A stretch of 64,000 nucleotides of DNA, taken from positions 1 through 64,000 of the forward strand of contig NZ_JBHSRF010000049.1 in NCBI RefSeq assembly GCF_042658925.1. The letters are read 5' to 3'. The translations under genes and the position numbers were made by a program. Below are positions 18,001 to 26,041 of this stretch, in pieces. Origin of the DNA: Sphaerisporangium aureirubrum. GTDB lineage: Bacteria; Actinomycetota; Actinomycetes; Streptosporangiales; Streptosporangiaceae. The stretch's first letter is position 1; each line of letters begins with the position of its first letter. The notes beneath the pieces were generated by a model that ran no database searches, was not told the origin of the DNA, and saw nothing but the letters and a program-made list of their open reading frames with translations.

Positions 18001-18208
18001 GGAGTCGGCCTACGGGGCGGCGTACAACGTGCAGGTGTCCAACGACGGGTCGGCCTGGACGACGGTGTACTCCACCACCACCGGGGATGGCGGCGTGGAC
18101 AACGTGACGTTCGCCCCGGTGAACACCCGGTACGTCCGCATGCAGGGCGTGCGGCGCGGCACGTCCTACGGGTACTCGCTGTACGAGATGGAGGCGTACT
18201 CCCGCTGA
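15011..18208 (+). CDS. secreted penicillin-acylase-family hydrolase with C-terminal F5/8 type C domain
   Basis: This 1065-residue exported protein has a signal peptide (residues 1-30, cleavage near PASAA). An S45 Ntn-hydrolase body follows: an alpha-chain-like part with GTMFGAGYAGAQDRLWLMDL, then a spacer. Candidate beta-chain N-terminal nucleophile Ser385 lies in PGMSNAVVISAAES, where family members self-cleave. The last 130 or so residues form a discoidin/F5-8C (CBM32-like) domain with AKAIDGDPSSTRWSS and WLQVDLGSAKPV. The family cleaves amide bonds in acylated compounds such as beta-lactams, acyl-homoserine lactones or lipopeptides. The substrate is unknown, and the extra domain suggests anchoring to a glycan surface. 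Confidence 0.88.
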   Translation: MHARLRRALTVASALVVVTLASPVVPASAATYYTPDDYCVGECADVLPPGQNGNATLVEILANQALGTMPRHAGDQLGRYADLISGYTGLTGDQIARFFNDASFGVPAGQAESTVSPRADVTIVRDRATGVPHITGTTRTGTMFGAGYAGAQDRLWLMDLMRHVGRGELTPFAGGAPGNRALEQSVWLNSPYTEADLQAQIDRLRDSGPRGAQLYDDVRDYIAGINAYIDRCMADRNCPGEYVLTGHLDAITNAGGPVDFTMTDLIAVAGVIGGLFGGGGGAEMRSALARVAARARYGTAAGDQAWAAFRSQNDPETTLTLHNGQSFPFGAAPGATGVVLPDPATTGPVDITQNESGSATTPASASSAKGVMDGLLVDNSKPGMSNAVVISAAESSTGHPIAVFGPQTGYFAPQLLMLQELSGPGIRARGVAFSGLNLYVLLGRGTDYAWSATSAGQDITDTYAVRLCDPAGGTATVDSDHYLYHGTCTAMETLRKTNSWRPNVADSTPQGSYDLVIKRTKYGLVTWRGTVGGQPTAYTSLRSTYKHEADSAIGFQMFNDPAQMGDAAAFTASASTIGFAFNWFYVNSSQAAYFMSGNVPVRPAVADPSLPMTADAAHEWAGHDPATNTATYTAPSTHPQTASQDYLVSWNNKQAKDYGAADGNFSFGPVHRVDLLDAPVKAALAGAGKLDKAGTVKIMAEAAVTDLRGQKVLPLLLRVIGSAPVTDPALSAAVSRLSAWNTSGNKRLETTPGSKAYAHADAIRAFDAWWPKLVRAQFRAGLGDGLYQSLVAALQVNESPSGHQQGDSAGQPTSANEAQAHKGSAFQYGWWGYVSKDLRSVLGDPVAGPLPARYCGDGTVAGCRAVLLDSLSAALAEPAATTYPGDDVCAAGDQWCADAIQHSPLGGIKQSLISWQNRPTYQQVVSFPAHRGDPVGNLAQAGSARASSVQLLTSHTAAKAIDGDPSSTRWSSSYSDNQWLQVDLGSAKPVSRVILRWESAYGAAYNVQVSNDGSAWTTVYSTTTGDGGVDNVTFAPVNTRYVRMQGVRRGTSYGYSLYEMEAYSR

Positions 18209-18216
18209 CGCCGGAA

Positions 18217-18247
18217 GGGCGGCGGCGGAACGGGTCCGCCGCCGCCC
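18217..18247 (+). terminator. bidirectional terminator between convergent genes
   Basis: A perfect 13-bp stem (18217-18229 with 18235-18247) with a 5-base loop lies between the acylase stop and the converging pheT stop. It probably serves both strands. Confidence 0.8.
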
Positions 18248-18258
18248 TCAGGGCTTCG

Positions 18259-20790
18259 TCAGGCGCCGCGCAGCTGGGCGCCGGTGCGCTCGCCGGCCAC
18301 GGCCACCGCGGCGTCGCGGGCCGCGGTGGTCTCCTCGACGGTGAGGGTGCGGTCGGGCGCGCGGAACCGCAGCGTGTAGGCCAGGGACTTGCGGCCCTCG
18401 CCCGCCTGGGCGCCGGTGTACACGTCGAACAGCCGGATCGACTCCAGCAGCTCGCCCGCGCCCTCGCGCAGCGCCGCCTCCACCCCGGCGACCGGCACGT
18501 CGGCCGGGACGACCAGCGCGACGTCCTGGGTGGCCACCGGGTACCCCGACACCGGCACAGCCTCCACCGGGCCGGGCAGCACCGCCTCCAGGGCGGTCAG
18601 CTCCAGCTCCATCGCGGCGGTGCGCGGCGGCAGGCCGTACGCCTCCACCACCCGGGGGTGCAGCTCGCCGGCGTGGCCGACCAGGGTGTCCCCCGCGTAC
18701 AGGGCGGCGCACCGCCCGGGGTGCCACGGCTCGTGCCGGTCGGCCCGCACGGTGAGGGGCACCCCCGCCTCGCGGGCCACGGTACGGGCGGCCTCGACGG
18801 CGTCCGCCCAGGAGGCCGGGCGCCCGGCGCCCCACCAGCCCGAGCGTTCCCGCTCTCCGGCCAGCACGCCGGCCACCCGCAGCGGCTGCCGGGGCAGCGC
18901 CGCGGTGATGCCCGCCAGCTCCTCGTCGGTGGGCCTGCGGTCCACGCCGAGCACCGGCGCGGTGGCCGGGGCGCCCGGCTCGGGCCGGTAGACCAGGCCG
19001 GACTCGAACAGCGCCACGTCGGGGAACCCGCGCCCGACGTTGCGGACCAGGGTCTTCAGCAGGCCGGGCAGCAGGGTGGTCCGCATGAACGGCTCGTCCT
19101 CGCTGAGCGGGTTGGCCAGCCGCGAGGCCCGGCGCCGGGGGTCGTCGGCCGGGAGCTGGAGCCCGTCGAGGTCGCGGGTCCCCATGAACGGGTAGGCCAG
19201 CGTCTCGACGTACCCGGCGGCGGCCAGCGCGCGGCCCACCCGGCGGCGCAGCCGCTGCGCGGCGGTCAGCCCGGCCCCCGCGGGGGCCTTCGGCAGCACC
19301 GACGGCAGGTGGGAGTACCCCTCCAGCCGGATGACCTCCTCGGCGAGGTCGTTGGGGTCGGTGAGGTCGGGCCGCCACGACGGCGGCGTCACGGTGAGCG
19401 TCTCGGCCCGGCCGGGGCCGGACGGCTCCAGCAGGTCGGCGGGGACGGCCGCCTCGCCAGGGGACCGCTCGCCGGTCACGACGGTGCAGCCGACCTGCTC
19501 CAGGCGCCGCACCACGACGTCCCTGCCGTAGGACACGCCCGCCACGCGGTCGGGGTGGTCGGCCGGGATGGTGATCGACGGGGGCTCGGTGTCGGCGAAG
19601 GCGTGGGTGACGCCCGGCTCGGCCGCCGCGCCGCCGAAGGCCACCAGCATCTGCACCGCGCGCCACGACGCGTACAGCGGCAGCTCGGGGTCGACGCCGC
19701 GCTCGAACCGGCGGGAGGCCTCGCTGACGAGGTTGTGCCGGCGCGACATACGGGCGGTGCCGCTCGCCGAGAAGTGGGCCGCCTCGATCACCAGGTCGGT
19801 CGAGGCGGCGGTGATCTCGGTGGCGAGGCCGCCCATGGTGCCGGCCATGGAGATCGGCCCGGAGGAGTCGGTGATCAGGATGTCCTCGGGGTGAAGCTCG
19901 CGCGTCACGTGGTCGAGGGTCTCCAGCGTCTCCCCCGGCCGGGTCCTGCGCACCACGACGGGCCCGCTGAGCCGGGAGCGGTCGAAGGCGTGCAGCGGCT
20001 GGCCGAGCTCGATCATGAGGTAGTTGGTCACGTCGACGGCCAGCGACACCGGGCGCATGCCCGCGCGGATCAGCCGGACCTGCATCCACATCGGGGTCTC
20101 GGCGGCGGGGTCGAGGCCGGACACCGTGCGCAGCACGAAGCGGTCGCACGCCGTGGGGTCCTCGATCGCGGCCGGGTGGGACTCGTCGTCGGACGACGGC
20201 GGCTCCACGTCGGCCGGGTCGCGCCAGGACACCCCGAAGGCGGTGGCCGTCTCGCGGGCCACCCCGCGGATCGACAGGGCGTACCCGCGGTCGGGGGTGA
20301 TCTCCAGCTCGATGACGTCGTCGCGCAGGCCGAGCAGCTCGACCACGTCCGCGCCGAGCGGGGTGTCCGGGGGCAGGATCATGATGCCGGCGTGGTCGTC
20401 GCCGACGCCGAGCTCGCGGGCCGAGCAGATCATGCCGTCCGACACGTGGCCGTAGGTCTTGCGGGAGCCGACCTCGAACCCGCCGGGCAGCACCGCGCCG
20501 GGCAGCGCGACCGGCACCCGGTCACCCACCGCGAAGTTGCTCGCGCCGCAGATGACCCAGCGGGGAGCGGCCTCGCCGACCTCGACCGAGCAGTAGCGGA
20601 TGGGCTTCTTGAAGCCGGTGAGCTCTTCGACGGACAGGACCTCGCCGACCACGACGTTCTTGATCTCGTAGCCGACCGACTCGATCGACTCCAGCTTGAG
20701 CCCGGCGGCGGTCAGCCGGTCGGCGACCTCGTGGGCGGTGACGGCGGGCAGGTCGACGTACTCCCGCAGCCAGGAGAGCGGGAACTTCAT
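18259..20790 (-). CDS. pheT: phenylalanyl-tRNA synthetase beta subunit
   Basis: The 843-residue subunit of the alpha2-beta2 enzyme binds tRNA-Phe and carries the editing (B3/B4) domain. The N terminus MKFPLSWLREYVDLP and the EMAP/tRNA-binding segment around residues 40-150 are typical. RRVGRALAAAGYVETLAYPF marks the catalytic-like core, and the C-terminal ferredoxin-like anticodon-binding domain ends the protein. Length is normal. Its ATG overlaps the pheS stop by one base (TGATG), giving tight coupling and equal subunit synthesis. Confidence 0.97.
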   Translation of the reverse strand: MKFPLSWLREYVDLPAVTAHEVADRLTAAGLKLESIESVGYEIKNVVVGEVLSVEELTGFKKPIRYCSVEVGEAAPRWVICGASNFAVGDRVPVALPGAVLPGGFEVGSRKTYGHVSDGMICSARELGVGDDHAGIMILPPDTPLGADVVELLGLRDDVIELEITPDRGYALSIRGVARETATAFGVSWRDPADVEPPSSDDESHPAAIEDPTACDRFVLRTVSGLDPAAETPMWMQVRLIRAGMRPVSLAVDVTNYLMIELGQPLHAFDRSRLSGPVVVRRTRPGETLETLDHVTRELHPEDILITDSSGPISMAGTMGGLATEITAASTDLVIEAAHFSASGTARMSRRHNLVSEASRRFERGVDPELPLYASWRAVQMLVAFGGAAAEPGVTHAFADTEPPSITIPADHPDRVAGVSYGRDVVVRRLEQVGCTVVTGERSPGEAAVPADLLEPSGPGRAETLTVTPPSWRPDLTDPNDLAEEVIRLEGYSHLPSVLPKAPAGAGLTAAQRLRRRVGRALAAAGYVETLAYPFMGTRDLDGLQLPADDPRRRASRLANPLSEDEPFMRTTLLPGLLKTLVRNVGRGFPDVALFESGLVYRPEPGAPATAPVLGVDRRPTDEELAGITAALPRQPLRVAGVLAGERERSGWWGAGRPASWADAVEAARTVAREAGVPLTVRADRHEPWHPGRCAALYAGDTLVGHAGELHPRVVEAYGLPPRTAAMELELTALEAVLPGPVEAVPVSGYPVATQDVALVVPADVPVAGVEAALREGAGELLESIRLFDVYTGAQAGEGRKSLAYTLRFRAPDRTLTVEETTAARDAAVAVAGERTGAQLRGA

Positions 20791-21890
20791 CAGGCCTCCA
20801 TACCGAACGGGAGCGTGAAGCGCACGTCTCCCTCGACCATGTCACGCATGTCCTCGGCGTTGTGGCGGAACATCAGCGTGCGCTCCACGCCGATGCCGAA
20901 CGCGAAACCGCTGTAGCGCGAGGGGTCCACGCCGCAGGCCACCAGCACCCGCGGGTTGACCATGCCGCAGCCGCCCCACTCGATCCAGCCCTCGGACTTG
21001 CAGGTGCGGCACGGCGGGTTGCCCGGCACCGCCGAGGAGCCCCGGCACACGAAGCAGCGGAGGTCCATCTCGGCGGACGGCTCGGTGAACGGGAAGTAGT
21101 TGGGCCGGAACCGGGTCATGATGCCCTCGCCGAACATCACCTCGGCGAAGCGGTCCAGCGTGCCCTTCAGGTGGGCCATCGTGAGGCCCTCGTCGATCGC
21201 CAGGCCCTCCAGCTGGTGGAACACCGGGGTGTGGGTGGCGTCCAGCTCGTCGGTGCGGAAGACCTTGCCCGGCGAGATCACGTACACCGGCAGCTCGCGG
21301 GCCAGCAGCGCGCGGACCTGCACCGGGGACGTCTGGGTGCGCAGCACCATGCCCGAGTCGACCGACTCGACGAAGAAGGTGTCGTGCTCGGAGCGGGCGG
21401 GGTGGTCGGCCGCGATGTTCAGCGCGTCGAAGTTGAACCACTCCCCTTCCAGCTCGGGGCCCTCGGCCACCTCGTAGCCCATGGCGACGAACGCGTCGGC
21501 CATGCGCTCCTGCAGGGTGGTCAGCGGGTGGCGGGCGCCGAGCGGGGCGTGGTCCCAGGGGAGGGTGACGTCGACGGTCTCCTCCACCAGCACGCGCTCG
21601 TCGCGCTCGGCGACCAGCGTGGCCTGCCGGGCGGACAGCGCCTCGCCGATGGCCTTGCGGGCCGCGCCGATGCGCTTGCCCGCCTCGGCGCGGGCCTGGG
21701 GCGGCAGGGCGCCGATCTCGCGGTTGGCCAGCGCGATGGGCGAGCGGTCGCCCGAGTGGGCCAGCCGCGCCTGCTTCAGCGCGTCGAGGTCGGCGGCGGC
21801 CTCGATGGCGGCGATGGCCTCGGCCTCCATGCGCGCCACCTCGTCGGCGTGCAACGGTGTCACCTCGACCGGGTCATAGGTGTTCGACAA
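20790..21890 (-). CDS. pheS: phenylalanyl-tRNA synthetase alpha subunit
   Basis: The 366-residue catalytic subunit charges tRNA-Phe. It has an N-terminal coiled-coil arm (about residues 15-95), then the class II core with motif 2 (VFRTDELDATHTPVFHQLEGL), the cysteine-containing FVCRGSSAVPGNPPCRTCK stretch and motif 3 (SGFAFGIGVERTLML-like). The start appears to be TTG 21890 with CGGAGC about seven bases upstream. A -10-like TAGAAT lies 36 bases further up, without a good -35. Confidence 0.97.
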   Translation of the reverse strand: MSNTYDPVEVTPLHADEVARMEAEAIAAIEAAADLDALKQARLAHSGDRSPIALANREIGALPPQARAEAGKRIGAARKAIGEALSARQATLVAERDERVLVEETVDVTLPWDHAPLGARHPLTTLQERMADAFVAMGYEVAEGPELEGEWFNFDALNIAADHPARSEHDTFFVESVDSGMVLRTQTSPVQVRALLARELPVYVISPGKVFRTDELDATHTPVFHQLEGLAIDEGLTMAHLKGTLDRFAEVMFGEGIMTRFRPNYFPFTEPSAEMDLRCFVCRGSSAVPGNPPCRTCKSEGWIEWGGCGMVNPRVLVACGVDPSRYSGFAFGIGVERTLMFRHNAEDMRDMVEGDVRFTLPFGMEA

Positions 21891-21925
21891 GACTGAGCTC
21901 CGTATCCAGGGCTTGAGCGGGCACG

Positions 21926-21931
21926 ATTCTA
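21926..21931 (-). promoter_or_regulatory. candidate -10 element for pheST
   Basis: TAGAAT on the minus strand lies 36 bases upstream of the pheS start in a 110-base gap after the histidine kinase gene. No clear -35 was found, so this is tentative. Confidence 0.35.
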
Positions 21932-22000
21932 GTGCGGCCGCACGACACGATGGCCGCGGCCGAGGTGGGGCGGCCCCCCGGTGTCCCGGCCCGCGCCTGG

Positions 22001-23083
22001 TCAGGCGAAGTCGGGAGTGCCGGCGGGCATGGTAAATCGGAACTCCGCGCCGCCGCCGGGCGCCCGCTGCACGATGATCGTGCCGCCGTGCGCCTCCACG
22101 AGCCCCTTGACGATGAACAGGCCGAGGCCGGTGCCGCCGCGGCGGCGCGCGTTGCCGCGCCAGAACTGCCGGAAGACGCGCGAGACCAGCTCGGGTGCGA
22201 CACCCTCGCCCTGATCACGCACGGACACGGCAACTCCCCACTCGATGGGCTCCACCACTATCGTCACCGTACCGCGCCCATGGCGCACCGCGTTTTCCAG
22301 CAGGTTGCCCAGGATCTGGTCGATCTTGTCCTGATCGAGCCACATCTCGGGGAGGTCGCCGCGCACGTCCAGGACGAAACGGTCGCCGGGGTCGCCCGCG
22401 GCCACCCGGCCTTCGATGATCTTACGGGCCCGGGCGGGGACGTCGACGACCTGGCGGTGCACCCGCAGCCTGCCGGACTCGATGCGTGAGACGTCGAGCA
22501 GCTCGGTGATCAGGCGGGTGACGCGGTCGGCGTCGGAGTTCACCGTCTCCAGCATCACGCGCTTCTGGTCGTCGGTGAAGCGCTCCCACTTGGCGAGGAG
22601 GGTGGCGGTGAAGCCCTTGACGCTGGTCAGGGGGGACCGCAGCTCGTGGGCGACCGTGGAGACCAGGTCGGCGCGGCTGCGCTCCAGCCTGGCGCGGGCC
22701 GCGGCGCCGCGCAGGGTGACCACGACGCGGACGACCTCGCCGCCGCGCTCGGGCCTGCGCACGAAGCGCGCGGCCACCAGCAGCTCCTGGCCGCCGGGGA
22801 GGTACAGGGAGCGCTCGGGCTGGCGGGTTCGGATGCGCAGGCCGCGGTAGGCGTCCAGCCACTTCCACCAGTCGCGCCCGTCGTTGTCCCGGAACGGGAG
22901 CACGTCGGGGAAGTGCTTGCCGACCGTGTGGTCGGCGACGACGCCGGTCAGCCTGCAGGCGGCGCGGTTGACCGCGACCACCTGACCGTGGTGGTCGATG
23001 ACCACCACGCCGTCGGGGAGCTCGTCCACCGGAATCGAGCACGCGGCGTCGGCACCCCGCCGCTGGGTCGATCCGCCGTGCAC
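22001..23083 (-). CDS. soluble PAS-domain sensor histidine kinase
   Basis: This 360-residue kinase has no signal peptide or membrane segment, so it probably senses a cytoplasmic cue. An N-terminal PAS fold (about 18-125, with LPDGVVVIDHHGQVVAVNRA) is followed by HisKA with the phosphorylated His146 in STVAHELRSPLTSVKGF. HATPase_c follows, with the N box NLLENAVRHG and G boxes DQGEGV and GGTGLGLFIVKGL. GTG 23083 was chosen because GAGGAGG sits four bases upstream. No response-regulator gene is adjacent, so it is an orphan here. Confidence 0.9.
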   Translation of the reverse strand: MHGGSTQRRGADAACSIPVDELPDGVVVIDHHGQVVAVNRAACRLTGVVADHTVGKHFPDVLPFRDNDGRDWWKWLDAYRGLRIRTRQPERSLYLPGGQELLVAARFVRRPERGGEVVRVVVTLRGAAARARLERSRADLVSTVAHELRSPLTSVKGFTATLLAKWERFTDDQKRVMLETVNSDADRVTRLITELLDVSRIESGRLRVHRQVVDVPARARKIIEGRVAAGDPGDRFVLDVRGDLPEMWLDQDKIDQILGNLLENAVRHGRGTVTIVVEPIEWGVAVSVRDQGEGVAPELVSRVFRQFWRGNARRRGGTGLGLFIVKGLVEAHGGTIIVQRAPGGGAEFRFTMPAGTPDFA

Positions 23084-23364
23084 AACGCCTCCTCGACGAC
23101 TACAGGGCCGACAATAGCGGGTTTCCCACACCGGACGGCAGCCCTTGCCCGCCCCCCGCGACCCCCCGCGGCCGGGAATCCGGCCACCCCTAAGGGGGCC
23201 CCCACACCTGTCACGTTCCGAACGGATGAACGATCAGGACGCCCTCGGCGTGCCCGCTCCCCCGCCTGTGCCCGAACGATCTTGCCATGCCCCGCGAGCC
23301 CTTTCGCCGCGTGTCCGACGGCACGATCCGGACGATCCGGACGCCGCTCACCTGAGGGGGACGT

Positions 23365-24192
23365 TCAGCGGGCGGCGGGGCCGTTGGCCGGGGCGGTGCG
23401 CTGGGCGCGGGCGGAGGCGTAGAGGCAGACGGCGGCGGCCGTGGCCAGGTTGAGGCTCTCGGCGCGGCCGTAGACGGGGACGCGGACGACCTCGTCGGCC
23501 AGGTCGAGGACCTCCTTGGGCAGGCCCCAGGCCTCGTTGCCGAACAGCCAGGCCGCGGGGCCGGACAGGTCGACGTCGTCCAGGGTGTTCGTACCGGCGC
23601 CGTCGGCGGCCAGCACGCGCAGCCCGGCGCTCTTCAGGTGGGCGACGGTGGCGGCCACCGGGGCGGCGGTGACCACGGGGAGGTGGAACAGGCTCCCGGC
23701 GCTGGCCCGCACGCACTTGCCGTTGTAGGGGTCCACCGAGGCGTCGGTGAACACCACTGCTCCCGCGCCCGCCGCGTCCGCCGTGCGCAGCACCGTGCCC
23801 GCGTTGCCCGGGTCCCGCACGTGGGTGAGCACGGCGACCAGCTCGGTGCCGTCCGGGACGGCCTCGGCGAGCGGCACGTGCACGAACCGGCACACCGCCA
23901 GCACCCCCTGGGGCGTCACCGTCTGCGCCAGCTCGGCCATCACCTCGCCGCTGGCCCCGAAGACCGGCACCCCGGCCGCCCGCGCCGCCTCCACCAGGTC
24001 GGCGTGCCGGACCTCGGCCTCGGCCGTGGTGAACAGCTCGGTGACGACCCCCGGCGACGCGAGCGCCTCCCGCACCGCCTGCGGCCCCTCCGCGAGGAAC
24101 GCCCGATCCCGCTCCCGGAACGCCCGCTTGGCCAGGCGTTTGGCCGCCTTGACCCGCGGAGACTTGACGTTGGTCAACTCGGACCCAGCCAT
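23365..24192 (-). CDS. TrmH-family (SpoU) RNA 2'-O-methyltransferase
   Basis: The 275-residue SPOUT enzyme probably 2'-O-methylates rRNA using SAM. An N-terminal substrate-binding segment contains RERDRAFLAEGPQAVREAL. The SpoU knot motifs are THVRDPGNAGTVLRTADAAG (motif 1), LFGNEAWGLPKEV (motif 2) and VPVYGRAESLNLATAAAVCLY (motif 3). ATG 24192 has an AGGGGGG ribosome-binding site. TrmH-type genes commonly lie next to rplT-pheST in this phylum, as here. The exact target nucleotide cannot be deduced. Confidence 0.92.
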   Translation of the reverse strand: MAGSELTNVKSPRVKAAKRLAKRAFRERDRAFLAEGPQAVREALASPGVVTELFTTAEAEVRHADLVEAARAAGVPVFGASGEVMAELAQTVTPQGVLAVCRFVHVPLAEAVPDGTELVAVLTHVRDPGNAGTVLRTADAAGAGAVVFTDASVDPYNGKCVRASAGSLFHLPVVTAAPVAATVAHLKSAGLRVLAADGAGTNTLDDVDLSGPAAWLFGNEAWGLPKEVLDLADEVVRVPVYGRAESLNLATAAAVCLYASARAQRTAPANGPAAR

Positions 24193-24582
24193 CTGCCCCC
24201 CTGGACTGCCCGCACCGGACGGCACGGAAACGAGCGAACGACCCGCTCCCGAAAGAACGAGCCGTTCACCTGACGTATTGTCGCGGCCCACGCCGCCTGC
24301 CGGCCGCGCCTGCTTCGCCGTGGCCACATCCCGCCGCACCGGAAACAGCCGGCCGATCGGCCGGACCGCCATCGTGGGCGCCGTCCCCCTGTGAGCCTGG
24401 CTCGTCGCCTTCGGTGGAGCAGAGGTGGCCGGCCGCTGCCGGCGCGCCGTCCTGCTGCCGGGCCGCCCGAGCCGTGGCCGGGGCGAGCCGTGCGCCCCTG
24501 GTTCGCCGCCGAGCCGCCCGGGCCACGGTGGGGTGGCTGGTGGGCGGGCAGCGGGGCGTCGGGGGCCTCGGTGACCTGCGGG
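24193..24582. other. intergenic region between rplT and the TrmH gene
   Basis: These 390 GC-rich bases carry no credible gene; the open frames are compositional. The one structured element is a CCGGCC/GGCCGG hairpin at 24349-24364 followed by CTGTTT on the minus strand, a candidate end for the infC operon. CACCGGTTCCCT-type promoter signals were not evident. Confidence 0.5.
24349..24364 (-). terminator. candidate terminator downstream of rplT
   Basis: A 6-bp CCGGCC/GGCCGG stem with GATC loop, followed by CTGTTT on the minus strand, lies 220 bases past the rplT stop. It is short, so confidence is modest. Confidence 0.35.
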
Positions 24583-24966
24583 TCAGCTGGCGACCGGGGC
24601 GTTGACGTCGGACGGAAGTGCCTTGCGAGCGGCTTCGGCCAGGGCGGCGAAGGCGGTCGCGTCGTTGACCGCGAGATCGGCCAGCATCTTGCGGTCGATC
24701 TCGATGCCCGCGGCCTTGAGGCCCTGGATGAAGCGGTTGTAGGTGATGCCGTTGGACCGAGCCGCCGCGTTGATCCGCTGGATCCAAAGGCGCCGGAAAG
24801 CGCCCTTCTTGTCCTTGCGGTCACGGTAGGCGTAGGTCATCGAGTGGAGCATCTGCTCCTTGGCCTTGCGGTACAGCCTGGACCGCTGACCGCGGTAACC
24901 ACTCGCCCGCTCGAGGACGACGCGGCGCTTCTTCTTGGCGTTGAGCGCCCGCTTAACGCGTGCCAT
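24583..24966 (-). CDS. rplT: 50S ribosomal protein L20
   Basis: The 127-residue protein is a 23S-binding assembly protein of the large subunit. The MARVKRALNAKKKRRVVL N terminus, YRGQRSRLYRKAKEQ and FRRLWIQRINAAARSNG are diagnostic. It lies 24 bases after rpmI in the conserved infC-rpmI-rplT order. In other bacteria L20 represses this operon through the leader or the rpmI region. Confidence 0.98.
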   Translation of the reverse strand: MARVKRALNAKKKRRVVLERASGYRGQRSRLYRKAKEQMLHSMTYAYRDRKDKKGAFRRLWIQRINAAARSNGITYNRFIQGLKAAGIEIDRKMLADLAVNDATAFAALAEAARKALPSDVNAPVAS

Positions 24967-24990
24967 GGTGATATCTCCCCGGGGGTTCGG

Positions 24991-25185
24991 TTACTTGCCG
25001 AGCAGCTTCTTGATCTTCTTCGTGTCTGCAGCGGACATGACGACCTCAGGCGCGAGACGGCGGGTCAGCTTGGACGACTTGTGCTCGTTGTAGTGCGCGC
25101 GGTTCGCACGGCGGCGCATGATCTTTCCGCTCCCGCTGAGGCGGAACCGCTTCTTCGCACCGCTGTGCGTCTTCATCTTCGGCAT
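24991..25185 (-). CDS. rpmI: 50S ribosomal protein L35
   Basis: The 64-residue basic protein shows the L35 pattern MPKMKTHSGAKKRFRLSGSG and ends in TKKIKKLLGK. It lies between infC (134-base gap) and rplT (24-base gap). Confidence 0.98.
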   Translation of the reverse strand: MPKMKTHSGAKKRFRLSGSGKIMRRRANRAHYNEHKSSKLTRRLAPEVVMSAADTKKIKKLLGK

Positions 25186-25319
25186 GTCAGCCGTCTCTCC
25201 TCATTCGTCCGTGCCGATTTCCCGGGCCAAGCTATCCCAGTCGGAGGCATGCCGACGTAAGCCTTGACCCGGTACGGTCTCCTGCCGCGTCTCGCCTATT
25301 CGTGGTCAGGCGCGACCGG

Positions 25320-25943
25320 TCATTCCCCTTGCTCCGAGACCGGGGCCATGTCAGGGGCGGGTGCTCCCGCCTCAAGCGGCTCACCGGAGGTTCGCGCGCG
25401 GGCCGCGGCCCGCTCGGCCTTGGCCTCGGCCTTCTTCTTGTGCGGCCCGATCACCATGATCATGTTACGGCCGTCCTGCTTGGGCTGGGACTCGACGAAG
25501 CCGAGCTCCGTGACATCCTCCGCCAGCCGCTGCAGAAGCCGGAAACCGAGTTCCGGGCGCGACTGCTCGCGTCCACGGAACATGATCGTGACCTTGACCT
25601 TGTCCCCCGCTTTGAGGAACCGCACGACGTGACCCTTCTTGGTCTCGTAGTCATGCGGGTCGATCTTCGGCCGGAGTTTGATCTCCTTGATGATCGTGTG
25701 CGCCTGGTTGCGGCGCGCCTCGCGTGCCTTCATGGCCGACTCGTACTTGAACTTGCCGTAATCCATGAGCTTGCACACGGGCGGCCGGGCCGTGGCAGCG
25801 ACCTCGACCAGATCGAGATCGGCCTCCTGGGCCAGCTTCAGCGCATCACCGATGGAGACGATACCGACCTGCTCGCCGTTCGGACCGACGAGGCGGACCT
25901 CGGGCACGCGAATACGCTCGTTGATGCGGGGTTCAGTGCTGAT
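25320..25943 (-). CDS. infC: translation initiation factor IF-3
   Basis: IF-3 checks start-codon and initiator-tRNA pairing on the 30S subunit. The N-terminal domain has PEVRLVGPNGEQVGIV, and the C-terminal domain has KMSMRGREQ-like IMFRGREQSRPELG. The conserved N-terminal sequence STEPRINERIR lies upstream of the first ATG/GTG-type codon. In that frame ATC at 25943 sits behind a perfect AGGAGG. I therefore place the start at ATC, giving 207 residues. A rare start codon is the known autoregulation device of infC. Codons after IF-3's C-terminal domain add a charged Ala/Glu-rich tail of about 30 residues. Confidence 0.95.
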   Translation of the reverse strand: MSTEPRINERIRVPEVRLVGPNGEQVGIVSIGDALKLAQEADLDLVEVAATARPPVCKLMDYGKFKYESAMKAREARRNQAHTIIKEIKLRPKIDPHDYETKKGHVVRFLKAGDKVKVTIMFRGREQSRPELGFRLLQRLAEDVTELGFVESQPKQDGRNMIMVIGPHKKKAEAKAERAAARARTSGEPLEAGAPAPDMAPVSEQGE

Positions 25944-25997
25944 GGGACCTCCTAGGTGCCTGGCAAACGCCGCTTGTCGCTCGACCGTGCCGGGGAT

Positions 25998-26041
25998 CCC
26001 GCATTACATGCGAAAAGCCCCACACGTCGCGCATGCGGGGC
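25998..26041 (-). promoter_or_regulatory. attenuator-like leader of the infC-rpmI-rplT operon
   Basis: Read on the minus strand, an 8-bp stem (26041-26034 with 26024-26017, one G-U pair) is followed at once by TTTT, an intrinsic-terminator shape. The 5' arm can instead pair perfectly over 7 bases (CCCGCAT with ATGCGGG) with 26004-25998 downstream. The two structures exclude each other, as in transcription attenuators. The element lies about 55 bases before the infC start. What molecule would choose between the structures is unknown. Confidence 0.6.

Noticed and set aside
23084..23364. Regulatory repeat in the histidine-kinase upstream gap
   Set aside because: Only a short GATCCGGAC doublet near 23326-23343 was seen, too short to support a claim.
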